NCBI GenBank assembly: GCA_030145015.1
Contig: JAQYWI010000068.1
Coordinates: 1 to 24,037 of the forward strand
Origin: Desulfobacterales bacterium
GTDB taxonomy: Bacteria > Desulfobacterota > Desulfobacteria > Desulfobacterales > JAHEIW01
Direction of reading: 5' to 3'
DNA length: 24,037 nt
Part shown: piece by piece, positions 6,407 through 13,601 of the stretch
How the letters are laid out: every line of letters starts with the position of its first letter
How positions within the stretch are numbered: the first letter of the stretch is position 1
Translations under genes and position numbers: made by a program
The notes under the pieces: generated by a model
What the model saw: the letters and a program-made list of their open reading frames with translations, nothing else
What the model was told of the DNA's origin: nothing
Database searches by the model: none

Positions 6407-8179
6407 TTACCCGGGCATTTTGGTTAATTCGATCTTTTCTTTACCCGATATCACATCATCGATGCAGATTTTCTCCCGTTTGAGATATTCATCGCCAAAG
6501 GCTTTTTCGATTAGCCCTTCCTGGAAGAGCTTGACCGAGATAAGGACCCTCAGGCGGCGCTTGTCGATCTTGTTCACCCCTGTCAGGGGCCAACCGTCGA
6601 GGATTTCCAGCCTTTCGGGCCATTGGAAAATAGCGGTGCCCTGTTCCTCCATAAACTGTTGGATTTCTTCAAAGGTGATGGTCTGCCCCGCCTCCGGCTG
6701 AATAAAGGCACATAACTTTTCTCCCAGCCTGTCGTCCGGCATACCGACAACTGCAACGTACATCACCTTGGGGTGCCTCACCAGCAGATCCTCGACCGCC
6801 TCAGGGTAGACATTCTCGCCCCCCCGGATAATCATATCCTTTTTGCGGCCTTCCACAACAAAGCGTCCATCAGGCCTTTGGGACATCAGATCTCCCGTAT
6901 GAAAGAAACCCTTTTCGTCAAACGCCGTTTCATTCTCTTCAGGGTTTCTGAAGTAACCTTTGAGGTTCAGGAACCCTTTGGCAACCATCTCGCCGATTTC
7001 CCCCGGTTGCACTTCTTCATTTCTGTCATCAAAAATCTTGATTTGGACGAGGGGGTCCATGTACATCGGGTAGCCGACCGTATGCAACTGGGGTTCTTTC
7101 GGGCTGTCCCAGCGATTGCAAATCAGCGGGCCCTCGGCCATTCCAAAATGATTGACTAGATCCACGCCCAGCTCGGTCAGACAAAACTCGGCAAGCTCGG
7201 GTTTTACCTTCTGGGCGGCCACACCCATAACTCGCAGGGTGGAAAGGTCATATGTCTGCCGCAGCTCGTGCGCATCCTTCCAATAGGTCACCTGCACGGG
7301 GATCAAAAGGGTATGGGTCACACCATATTTTTGGATGAGTTCATAGCTTTCCCGTGGCCTGGGGGATTTTGTCATTACAGTGGTGGCCCCCATGAAAAGG
7401 GCCGGTCCGGTCATGCCGGTGAAGGCGGCATTGTGTTCAACCGGAATAACGATGAGGGCCACGGACTCCTGGGTATATCCGGCTAACTTCGCGTACCCCT
7501 CGAATTGGCAGATATAATCATTATGGGTTCTGGGTATTCCCTTGGGCAGACCGGTTGTCCCTCCCGACAGTTGCTCACAGGATATGTCATTGGGATCCGG
7601 TTTGACGTCATCGAGATAATCCGATGGAACTTCAGCTTCAATCGCTTGCTCCAGAAGCGCATCCAGACTCAGCCAGCCTTGGGGTGGCTCTCCGCCGGCG
7701 ACCATAAAGACTTCTAAATAGGGGTGCGGGTCCTTTATTTGCTCCACCATTTCCACAAAATCGAACTTTTCGGCGCCCATCACACAGATCCCGCGGGCAC
7801 GGTGGAGTCCGATTACATGATTGATTTCAAGCTTCCTGTGTCTTGGGAGACACATTACCGGTACTGCGCCGATCCGGTTAAGTCCGAAAAAGAGATAGAA
7901 AAATTCAATCACATTGACCATCTGGAGAACAAAGAAGTCCCCATACTGAACCCCGATTCTTTTGAGGTGAATGGCCATTCTGTTTGATTTTTCATACAAC
8001 GCCTTCCAGGTAACCGCTTTGGTATCATCGGCAAAGGCCACTTTGTCAGGGAAAATATTTGCATTGCGCTCGAGCAGATCAAACAAGGTCCGGTTGCGCC
8101 AGAATCCTCCGGAAACATACCGGTCTATTTCCTCCTGCGTGAAGGGATGCCAGCCGTCTATGATTTCTCGGTGGGTCAT
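6407..8179 (-). CDS. Aryl-acid adenylating ligase (2,3-dihydroxybenzoate-AMP ligase-like; probable aryl-CoA ligase)
   Basis: This 590-residue acyl-adenylate-forming enzyme activates a carboxylic acid with ATP. The AMP-binding signature is SGGTTGLPKG (205-214). NHFGMAEG (343-350), HTGD (427-430) and the C-terminal hinge and lysine motif TGVNKIDKR (533-541, Lys537) are all present, so it should be active. The start (FWRN...LFDLLERNA), CLPRHRKLEI (110-119) and the VEHN pocket segment (247-250) resemble EntE/DhbE, the (dihydroxy)benzoate-specific branch. There is no carrier protein or NRPS gene nearby, so CoA is the likelier acceptor. A tail of about 45 residues after Lys537 exceeds the usual length. 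ATG 8179 is favoured over GTG 8188, because that GTG is part of the AGGAGGTG ribosome site itself. It follows iclR by 44 bp and is probably co-transcribed with it. The exact substrate is unknown. Confidence 0.88.
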   Translation of the reverse strand: MTHREIIDGWHPFTQEEIDRYVSGGFWRNRTLFDLLERNANIFPDKVAFADDTKAVTWKALYEKSNRMAIHLKRIGVQYGDFFVLQMVNVIEFFYLFFGLNRIGAVPVMCLPRHRKLEINHVIGLHRARGICVMGAEKFDFVEMVEQIKDPHPYLEVFMVAGGEPPQGWLSLDALLEQAIEAEVPSDYLDDVKPDPNDISCEQLSGGTTGLPKGIPRTHNDYICQFEGYAKLAGYTQESVALIVIPVEHNAAFTGMTGPALFMGATTVMTKSPRPRESYELIQKYGVTHTLLIPVQVTYWKDAHELRQTYDLSTLRVMGVAAQKVKPELAEFCLTELGVDLVNHFGMAEGPLICNRWDSPKEPQLHTVGYPMYMDPLVQIKIFDDRNEEVQPGEIGEMVAKGFLNLKGYFRNPEENETAFDEKGFFHTGDLMSQRPDGRFVVEGRKKDMIIRGGENVYPEAVEDLLVRHPKVMYVAVVGMPDDRLGEKLCAFIQPEAGQTITFEEIQQFMEEQGTAIFQWPERLEILDGWPLTGVNKIDKRRLRVLISVKLFQEGLIEKAFGDEYLKREKICIDDVISGKEKIELTKMPG

Positions 8180-8223
8180 TTTTGTCACCTCCTTTGCAAA
8201 TTGAAAACAAACCTTCTATGGGT

Positions 8224-8979
8224 CTAGCTCGCTTGAAAACCCAGCTGATGGGAAAGGGATTCAGCCGCCGCTTTTAATGCCGGCTCAATTATTTTTTGTT
8301 TTTCTGAACTGAATCGAACGACAGGTACCGGAACGGTTATCGAAGCCGTCGCTCTGCGGTGCAAATCAAATATCGGGGCCGCCATGGCAATAATATGCTC
8401 ATCATTTTCGCGCAGGCTGTAGGCAATGGCGCCCGCGCTAATTTGCTTGAGCTGTCGTGTTAAAATCTTTTTACTCGTGATCGTTTCCGGGGTTAGCGGA
8501 TTTAATTTGACCGCAGCAAGGTAGGTTTTTAACTCTTCAGCACTAAAGTAAGCCAGGAAGGCCTTGCCCGCGGCAGTGGCGTATAAGGGCGCTCTTTCTC
8601 CAACGTCAATCACTTGCTGAATGGATTCCGAGCACAGTTCTTTGGAAACGACCTGAATATTATCTTGCTTGCGAATCGCTATGAGTGCGGATTCGCTGAT
8701 AGAAGTCACAAGCGCTCTGAGAATAGGCGATCCCAACTGAACGATATCGAAGCTGGCCAGATACCGACCGGCAAGATGAAGAATCTCCGGCCCGATTCTA
8801 TAGCGCCTGCTGACGAGGTCAAAGCTCAGGTATTCACGCGAGACGAGAGTGGAGAGCAGAGCGGACAGGCTGCTTCCGGGGATGCCCAGGGACCGTGAAA
8901 GGTCTTTATGACTCAGGCCCTCTTTTGCATCCGCAATGAACTCTAATATCTGAAGGGATCGGTCTGCGGATTTAACCAT
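8224..8979 (-). CDS. IclR-family transcriptional regulator
   Basis: This 251-residue protein has the IclR layout. An N-terminal winged helix-turn-helix (about residues 1-65, starting VKSADRSLQILEFIA and including HKDLSRSLGIPGSSLSALL) is followed by the ligand-binding IclR domain (about 75-245), with YATAAGKAFLAY and GAIAYSLRENDEHI segments typical of the family. ATG 8979 is chosen over an in-frame TTG at 8988, because the AGAG preceding element has sensible spacing only to the ATG. IclR proteins frequently control aromatic-acid catabolism and respond to aromatic ligands. The ligase gene follows 44 bp downstream on the same strand and is a likely target. A palindrome near its own predicted start point suggests autoregulation. 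Confidence 0.92.
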   Translation of the reverse strand: MVKSADRSLQILEFIADAKEGLSHKDLSRSLGIPGSSLSALLSTLVSREYLSFDLVSRRYRIGPEILHLAGRYLASFDIVQLGSPILRALVTSISESALIAIRKQDNIQVVSKELCSESIQQVIDVGERAPLYATAAGKAFLAYFSAEELKTYLAAVKLNPLTPETITSKKILTRQLKQISAGAIAYSLRENDEHIIAMAAPIFDLHRRATASITVPVPVVRFSSEKQKIIEPALKAAAESLSHQLGFQAS

Positions 8980-8991
8980 AAATGCCAACTC

Positions 8992-9009
8992 TATTCACAT
9001 ATATGAATA
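8992..9009. promoter_or_regulatory. Candidate IclR operator palindrome
   Basis: TATTCA-CATATA-TGAATA is an 18-bp inverted repeat, matching its reverse complement at 16 of 18 positions. It lies 13-30 bases downstream of the predicted iclR transcription start. A further TATGAAT word lies at 9021-9027. Position and symmetry suit autorepression by the IclR protein; binding is inferred. Confidence 0.45.
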
Positions 9010-9028
9010 CATATCTCATTTATGAATG

Positions 9029-9057
9029 ATGGTACGGGAAGCCATCCTTGCTGTCAA
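9029..9057 (-). promoter_or_regulatory. Predicted sigma-70-type promoter of iclR
   Basis: Read on the minus strand: TTGACA (9057-9052), 17-bp spacer, TACCAT (9034-9029). The -35 box is a perfect consensus match and the -10 matches 4 of 6. Transcription would start near 9022. Confidence 0.5.
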
Positions 9058-9115
9058 CCATAAAATGATCCATTCGATATGGAAGCCGTAAGCCGCTTGA
9101 CGAAAAGAAAAAAAA

Positions 9116-9144
9116 TTGATTTAACATCGACGCTTGCATATTAT
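9116..9144 (+). promoter_or_regulatory. Predicted sigma-70-type promoter of the rubredoxin gene
   Basis: TTGATT (9116-9121), 17-bp spacer, TATTAT (9139-9144; 5 of 6 to consensus). Transcription would start near 9151, leaving a short leader before the AGGAGG ribosome site of the rubredoxin gene. Confidence 0.5.
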
Positions 9145-9185
9145 GAAAATGAGGCCATATCGAAAACCATAAGGAGGATGAATCT

Positions 9186-9347
9186 ATGGACACCTATGAA
9201 TGTACGATATGTGGTTATTTGTATAATCCGGATGAAGGCGACCCCGATAATGGTATCGACCCGGGGACGTCATTTGATGATATCCCCGATGACTGGGTCT
9301 GCCCGGTTTGCGGCGCATCGAAGGATCAGTTTGAAATTGCGGAATAG
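9186..9347 (+). CDS. Rubredoxin
   Basis: This 53-residue protein carries one mononuclear Fe(Cys)4 site made by Cys6/Cys9 (CTICGY) and Cys39/Cys42 (CPVCG). It has the family aromatic and acidic features: [10 protein letters not shown], a central [15 protein letters not shown] segment, and a short tail. It is a soluble cytoplasmic one-electron carrier of anaerobes. ATG 9186 follows AAGGAGG at 9171-9177. It is the only plus-strand gene between 1 and 16950, divergent from iclR and tail-to-tail with ubiX (6 bp apart). Being embedded in the aromatic cluster, it may deliver electrons to or from one of the redox enzymes here, but it could equally serve oxygen-stress defence as in other anaerobes. Confidence 0.95.
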   Translation: MDTYECTICGYLYNPDEGDPDNGIDPGTSFDDIPDDWVCPVCGASKDQFEIAE

Positions 9348-9353
9348 GTAAAA

Positions 9354-9941
9354 TTAAACACGGACTTGCGGAGTCTCACCCGGTTCGCCCCAGCGATTGA
9401 AAAGCTCGTGTTCAATGCCAATGTAGTCGAATACCTTTCCGATCGTTTGATCGATAATATCCTCAATGGTCTTCGGCTGGTGATAAAATGAAGGCACCGG
9501 CGGCAGCAGATGGGCCCCCATCTCGGCGGCCATGGTCATCAGTCGAAGATGCCCGATGTGCAACGGGGTTTCTCTGACCACCAGAACCAGTTTGCGCTTT
9601 TCTTTTAAAGTCACATCCGCAGCCCGTACCAATAGATTTTCATTGTATGCGTTGGCAATGCCCGACAACGATTTTATGGTGCAGGGGATAACCACCATGC
9701 CTTCGGTTAAAAAGGATCCGCTGGCGAGTGACGCGGCCATGTCTTTATGATCATAAGTGAAATCCGCCATGGCTTCAACTTCGGCGGGTTTGTAACTGGT
9801 TTCGATTTCGATATTTAACTTGCCGGCCTTGGATATAATCAGGTGCGTTTCAAAATCCGTTTTGCGCAGCAATTCCAGCATGCGAACACCGTAGGTGACG
9901 CCGCTGGCACCGGAGATTCCGACAACGATTCGTTTGGCCAT
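9354..9941 (-). CDS. ubiX: UbiX-type flavin prenyltransferase
   Basis: This 195-residue enzyme transfers a dimethylallyl group to FMN to make prenyl-FMN, the cofactor of UbiD decarboxylases. The FMN-binding motif GISGASG is at residues 8-14. The family core IPCTIKSLSGIANAYNENLL (85-104), ADVTLKEKRKLVLVVRETPL (108-127) and LPPVPSFYH (146-154) are all present, so the enzyme should be active. The length is typical. The start at 9941 has AGAGGAG just upstream. It is the last gene of the group beginning with the PpsA-like gene, separated from the Tm-1-like gene by a 217-bp spacer with tandem repeats, so it may have its own promoter. It most likely matures the UbiD enzyme encoded at 12181-13587. 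Confidence 0.95.
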   Translation of the reverse strand: MAKRIVVGISGASGVTYGVRMLELLRKTDFETHLIISKAGKLNIEIETSYKPAEVEAMADFTYDHKDMAASLASGSFLTEGMVVIPCTIKSLSGIANAYNENLLVRAADVTLKEKRKLVLVVRETPLHIGHLRLMTMAAEMGAHLLPPVPSFYHQPKTIEDIIDQTIGKVFDYIGIEHELFNRWGEPGETPQVRV

Positions 9942-10019
9942 ATATACTCCTCTTTAAGTTTTTACCGTCCGTTTGTCCTGATTATGGGTGGCCTTGCTCT
10001 CGCAGAGGTCTCATGGTGC

Positions 10020-10050
10020 AGCTCAAAGCTGAAAGCTCAAAGCTCAAAGC
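10020..10050. repeat. Tandem 7-bp repeat
   Basis: Four units of AGCTCAA (one with a C-to-G change) followed by AGC, in the 217-bp spacer between the Tm-1-like gene and ubiX. It looks like intergenic simple repeat. The rest of the spacer holds loosely repeated GACAAC/GGAC words. Confidence 0.7.
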
Positions 10051-10134
10051 AAAAACGGACTGTTTTGGCTTTCAGCATTCGGATTTAATTGCCACTTTTT
10101 AACAACTGACAACGGACGACAGACCCCTGACATT

Positions 10135-10148
10135 GAGCGTTTTCGCTC
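10135..10148. terminator. Small hairpin just beyond the Tm-1-like gene
   Basis: GAGCG-TTTT-CGCTC is a 5-bp perfect stem with a four-base loop, 10 bases beyond the stop codon of the minus-strand gene. No T-run follows on that strand, so intrinsic termination is doubtful. Confidence 0.3.
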
Positions 10149-10158
10149 GATTAGGGTT

Positions 10159-11397
10159 CTATTGAACAGCTTTTTTAAAAATTTGATGAAACAGTTCAAC
10201 GGCTTCTTTACCGAACTCCGGCGTATTCAGATGAAGATCCACTTCTACGAAGGGCACCTCGGAATTCAGATGTTTTTTAAGCGTTTCCGCAAATGCGCGG
10301 TCGGCATCGGGATCATAAAGGGGCCCTCCTTCCCTGTCAAGGGAGCTCCAGCCTTTTAATGGAATCAGGACGGCGCAAGGGGCCTTGGCAGCGTTTAAAC
10401 GATCCGCAATGATCCGGGCGGCCTGTTGTAACTCCTCTGCGCTGGTTCTGACCTCAATTCTGAGTTTATCAATTACGGCTTGAGGCCTTCCATGATAACG
10501 TTCCAATAGCTCCGGCCGCCCGCCGACACTGAGCATATCCAGTCCTGATGGCGCCACAACCTGTGGGACACCGGATTCACCGGCAGCCAGCAAGCGGTCA
10601 TCACCGGCGGCACAGTTGCCATCCAACATCTCTTCAATGATACCCCGGCTGACCAGATCAATGACGCCGCTGAACCAGCCATCGCGTATAAGTTCATCCA
10701 TGGCCCGATCACCTCTGCCCTGGGCATGGCAGGGGACCGGGATATAACCCTTGTCGCGCAGGTAGTGGATGGCCGGTTCCACGCTTCGTTCCGCAAAACC
10801 AAAGCTGGTGATGGCCACCACCGGCTGTTCAAATTCGGCTTTCCAGCCCGGTGATAAATCAACCATACCGCATATGGCCCCAACCGCATTAATGAGCTGG
10901 ATTTTTAGGATCGGATTTATTTCGACCACATCGACCACGGTATTCAACATGGTAATGTCTTTGGTGCCCACATATTTACCCACGTATTTGGGGTGGGCCG
11001 CCATACTCGATGCCATCAGTTTGGGCATCCCAAAAGGCAACTTACGCATGACACTGGTGGCAACCAGCGAGGCTGTCCCTCCGCCGACGCCAAGCACACC
11101 ATGCACTTTTCCTTCTTCCATCAAGCGCCTAACAATTTTGCGTGCGCCCCGTATCTGATTTTCCGTCGCCTTTTCACGTTCGGTTCGATAAAATTGGCGC
11201 ACCGCTTCAATGTTGAGACCGCCTTCGTTGGCAACTTCTTCACAGGTAATATCACCTGTGAAAAAAGGTTCCTGTTCCATGCTGAAATCCAGCAGCAGGG
11301 CATTATGGCCCTGGGACTCGATGAGTTCCTTGACCATTTTAAACTCGGCCCCACGCGTATCCAGATTCGCAATAATCAAAATTGTTTTTTTAGCCAT
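10159..11397 (-). CDS. Tm-1-like ATP-binding protein (UPF0261 family)
   Basis: This 412-residue protein has the UPF0261/Tm-1 N-terminal-domain fold pattern. It opens with TILIIANLDTRGAEF near the N-terminus and has GVLGVGGGTASLVATSVM (about residues 100-117), with a second half containing VVAITSFGFAERSVEPAI and a conserved GGRPELLERYHGR segment. The tomato Tm-1 relative binds ATP, and bacterial members have no firmly established reaction. The C-terminal TIM-barrel domain found fused in plant Tm-1 is not present. ATG 11397 is preferred for spacing to GGGA; ATG 11403 is equally open. The gene begins 9-15 bp after the response-regulator gene, so the two are surely co-transcribed. Its placement between ubiD and ubiX suggests an accessory role in aromatic metabolism; the actual role is unknown. 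Confidence 0.8.
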   Translation of the reverse strand: MAKKTILIIANLDTRGAEFKMVKELIESQGHNALLLDFSMEQEPFFTGDITCEEVANEGGLNIEAVRQFYRTEREKATENQIRGARKIVRRLMEEGKVHGVLGVGGGTASLVATSVMRKLPFGMPKLMASSMAAHPKYVGKYVGTKDITMLNTVVDVVEINPILKIQLINAVGAICGMVDLSPGWKAEFEQPVVAITSFGFAERSVEPAIHYLRDKGYIPVPCHAQGRGDRAMDELIRDGWFSGVIDLVSRGIIEEMLDGNCAAGDDRLLAAGESGVPQVVAPSGLDMLSVGGRPELLERYHGRPQAVIDKLRIEVRTSAEELQQAARIIADRLNAAKAPCAVLIPLKGWSSLDREGGPLYDPDADRAFAETLKKHLNSEVPFVEVDLHLNTPEFGKEAVELFHQIFKKAVQ

Positions 11398-11412
11398 TTT
11401 CATTTAATCCCA

Positions 11413-11925
11413 TCATTTTTTTTGTCTTTTCTTAAGGCTGGCTCTGAATGTGTCCCAGAATTCCCTGTCGTTATCCTTCCAGGCGGCACCCCAGCGTCGT
11501 TCAAAATACGAGGTCGGCAAACGTTCGTGCCAGGAATCCCATGGGTTGCGGCCTTCCTTTTTAGCGATCAAGACATCAGCTAAATAGTCAGTGATGTTGG
11601 TCAGCTCTTCTTTGGGTAAATACGAGACCGCGCCCTCCTTGATCGATCGCACCAGATTATCCGGGCTCCAGGCATGTGCGGTCAGCATGACCGCCGGGAT
11701 GTTTTTGCGGGTCGCAATTTCCAGCAGGCCGTAACCGTCAACCCCCATAATATCCAGGATAACCAGATCAAACTGCTGCGATTCCAGCAGTTCCTTGGCC
11801 TCCTCAAATGAAGGGGCGGTTACCATCTCACACATCGGCAGTAAATCGACTAATGTGTCCAGAACATCCTGCTCGTCATCGACCGCCAGGACCCGTTTGC
11901 CGTCCAGTAGTTTATTTTCTGCCAT
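11413..11925 (-). CDS. Receiver-only response regulator with Trp-rich C-terminal tail
   Basis: This 170-residue protein has a complete CheY-like receiver domain (about residues 10-122): acidic pair Asp16/Asp17, phospho-acceptor Asp58 in LVILDIMGVDGYG, Thr82 and Lys105 (YLPKEE). No DNA-binding or enzymatic output domain follows. Instead a tail of about 48 residues is rich in Trp and charge (NPWDSWHERLP, RRWGAAWKD, REFWDTF) and basic at the very end. An AAGGA ribosome site precedes ATG 11925. No histidine kinase is in the window. It sits between ubiD and the Tm-1-like gene on the same strand, which suggests it regulates by protein contact rather than by binding DNA. The tail is the obvious contact site; this is inference. 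Confidence 0.85.
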   Translation of the reverse strand: MAENKLLDGKRVLAVDDEQDVLDTLVDLLPMCEMVTAPSFEEAKELLESQQFDLVILDIMGVDGYGLLEIATRKNIPAVMLTAHAWSPDNLVRSIKEGAVSYLPKEELTNITDYLADVLIAKKEGRNPWDSWHERLPTSYFERRWGAAWKDNDREFWDTFRASLKKRQKK

Positions 11926-11956
11926 CTTCGCAATTCCTTTTAAAGTACGTCAAAAA

Positions 11957-12168
11957 CAAGTGCCTAAATTGCCTAAAGTGAGCTAAAGTGACTAAAGTTA
12001 ATGAATTCTACCCGTCGAGAGCCTCCCTTCGAGAGCCTCCCTTCGAGAGCCTCAGGGTCTAACGACAGGGTCTAACGACAGGGTCGAACGATCATTTATA
12101 TAAAAGATGGAGCAAAGCGACGCCTTAACTTTAGTCACTTCCCACTTTAGATCACTTTAGTCACTTGG
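11957..12168. repeat. Composite inverted-repeat element, copy 2
   Basis: The plan is the same as at 6149-6334. Left arm 11957-12001 and right arm 12125-12168 are made of iterated GTGACTAAA-type words. The inner 16 bases, AAGTGACTAAAGTTAA (11986-12001), pair perfectly with 12125-12140. The core again opens GAATTCTACCCGTCGAGAGC and holds three tandem CGAGAGCCT units, then two copies of AGGGTCTAACGAC and AGGGTCGAACGATCA. The right arm ends 12 bp from the ubiD stop codon, so ubiD mRNA would carry a long stem here. Confidence 0.85.
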
Positions 12169-12180
12169 TATTTAAAGCTT

Positions 12181-13587
12181 CTAAAGCCCCAACTCAGACC
12201 ATTTGGCCTTAATTTTTTGGACCATTTCCGCGTCCAGCTCAATGGGAATAGGCTTATTTTTCCAGTCATAAGGAATGGTCGCATCCAGTAAAAGCCGACC
12301 GGTTATTTCCCTGGCCTCGATCGGAAGGGATGGATCCAGAGGCGTCGATCTGCCGCGTTTGATCACCTGGGATCGGTTCGGTTGGAATCGGAAACTGAGG
12401 GCATACATGACTCTGGGGATATCCCATGGATCAATGTCTTCATCCACCACGATAACCGTTTTAAGTCCATAGGCGCCCATCTCGGTTGAGATGGCCGCCG
12501 TCAGAACCTGATCGGCATGTCCGGGATACATCTGCTTCACGGAGATGATGGCCAGAAATCGCCCCGAACCTTCCGGCGGGCAGTAAACCGCTTTTAAACC
12601 GGGTATTTTCATGGCCAGCAGCTGCTGCCACAGGGTTGCGCCGTATGAAAGCGCCATGGTCATATGGGTGTCGGTGACCGCTCTGCCCACGGTGGTCCCC
12701 CACAAAATCGGATTGTTTCTGTGGGTGACGCATTTGACATCGATATAATTGCGCGGATCCGCACCCACTCCGGAATAATAGCCGGTATACTCGCCAAACG
12801 GTCCTTCATCTATAAATTTGTCGGCATCCACTTCGCCTTCGATCACAATTTCAGCCTGGGCCGGTATGGGAAGATCCACGGTTTCGCCCGCAACCACTTC
12901 GACGGCTTCGCCGCGCAAGGCCCCGGCGACATCATATTCCGATGTAAAGGCAGAAATCCGGGCGGCACCCAGGATAAAAAGCAGCGGGTCGCAACCGATA
13001 ACGGAAGCCACGGGCATGGGTTTGCCCATGGCCTGGTATTTCTTCAGCATGAGGTCGGCGTGTTTGCCTTTGATGAACTGGGTGCCCATCTTGTCTTTCT
13101 CAAGAAGCTGGCTGCGGTAAGTTCCCAGATTAACCCATCCGGTCTCAGGATCCTTGCTGATGATGAAGTGGGCCGTGCCGATAAAACGCCCGCCGTCAAG
13201 GGGATACCACTGGGGGGCCGGGAATTTGAAAAGGTCGATATCATCACCGGTCACGATGTTTTCTTTACAGGGTGCGGCTGAAGCTTCCACCAACTTGGGC
13301 GGCGTCAGGTTTTCACCCAGTTTGGCCCACTCCTCATAAAGATCCACCAGCGTGGATTCGAGGGGCAGCCCCATAATCAAAGCCAGTCTTTGGGTTGTGG
13401 TGCATACACTGGTGATGACCGGCGTATCATAATCCTTCACGTTTTCAAAAAGAAGGGCCGGCCCGCTCTGCTCTTCATTTAGCTTGGCGATATGCGACAA
13501 CTCCAGGTTCCAGTCTACTTCGGCGGTGATGCGTTTACACAGACCCGCTTCTTCACCTTTGGCAATAAAATCCCTCATGTTTCTCAT
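12181..13587 (-). CDS. UbiD-family prenyl-FMN-dependent (de)carboxylase
   Basis: This 468-residue enzyme belongs to the family that adds or removes CO2 on aromatic and unsaturated acids, and includes the phenylphosphate carboxylase alpha and beta subunits. The catalytic triad pattern is visible: Arg158 in GTYRSQLL, and Glu261 and Glu266 spaced by five in DEGPFGEYTGYYS (260-272). Metal and cofactor region motifs include VIGCDPLLFILGAA (196-209) and VDEDIDPWD (381-389). The length is normal. ATG 13587 was chosen because AAGGAGG lies nine bases upstream; the longer frame to 13695 overlaps the previous gene. It starts 14 bp after the PpsB-like gene, whose stop codon is part of the ribosome site, so the two are tightly coupled. 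This coupling points to carboxylation of an aryl phosphate. A simple decarboxylase is the alternative. Confidence 0.93.
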   Translation of the reverse strand: MRNMRDFIAKGEEAGLCKRITAEVDWNLELSHIAKLNEEQSGPALLFENVKDYDTPVITSVCTTTQRLALIMGLPLESTLVDLYEEWAKLGENLTPPKLVEASAAPCKENIVTGDDIDLFKFPAPQWYPLDGGRFIGTAHFIISKDPETGWVNLGTYRSQLLEKDKMGTQFIKGKHADLMLKKYQAMGKPMPVASVIGCDPLLFILGAARISAFTSEYDVAGALRGEAVEVVAGETVDLPIPAQAEIVIEGEVDADKFIDEGPFGEYTGYYSGVGADPRNYIDVKCVTHRNNPILWGTTVGRAVTDTHMTMALSYGATLWQQLLAMKIPGLKAVYCPPEGSGRFLAIISVKQMYPGHADQVLTAAISTEMGAYGLKTVIVVDEDIDPWDIPRVMYALSFRFQPNRSQVIKRGRSTPLDPSLPIEAREITGRLLLDATIPYDWKNKPIPIELDAEMVQKIKAKWSELGL

Positions 13588-13601
13588 AAAACAGTTCCTC
13601 C

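Noticed and set aside
8179..8188. GTG at 8188 as start of the ligase
   Set aside because: The GTG is part of the AGGAGGTG ribosome site; ATG 8179 has correct spacing.
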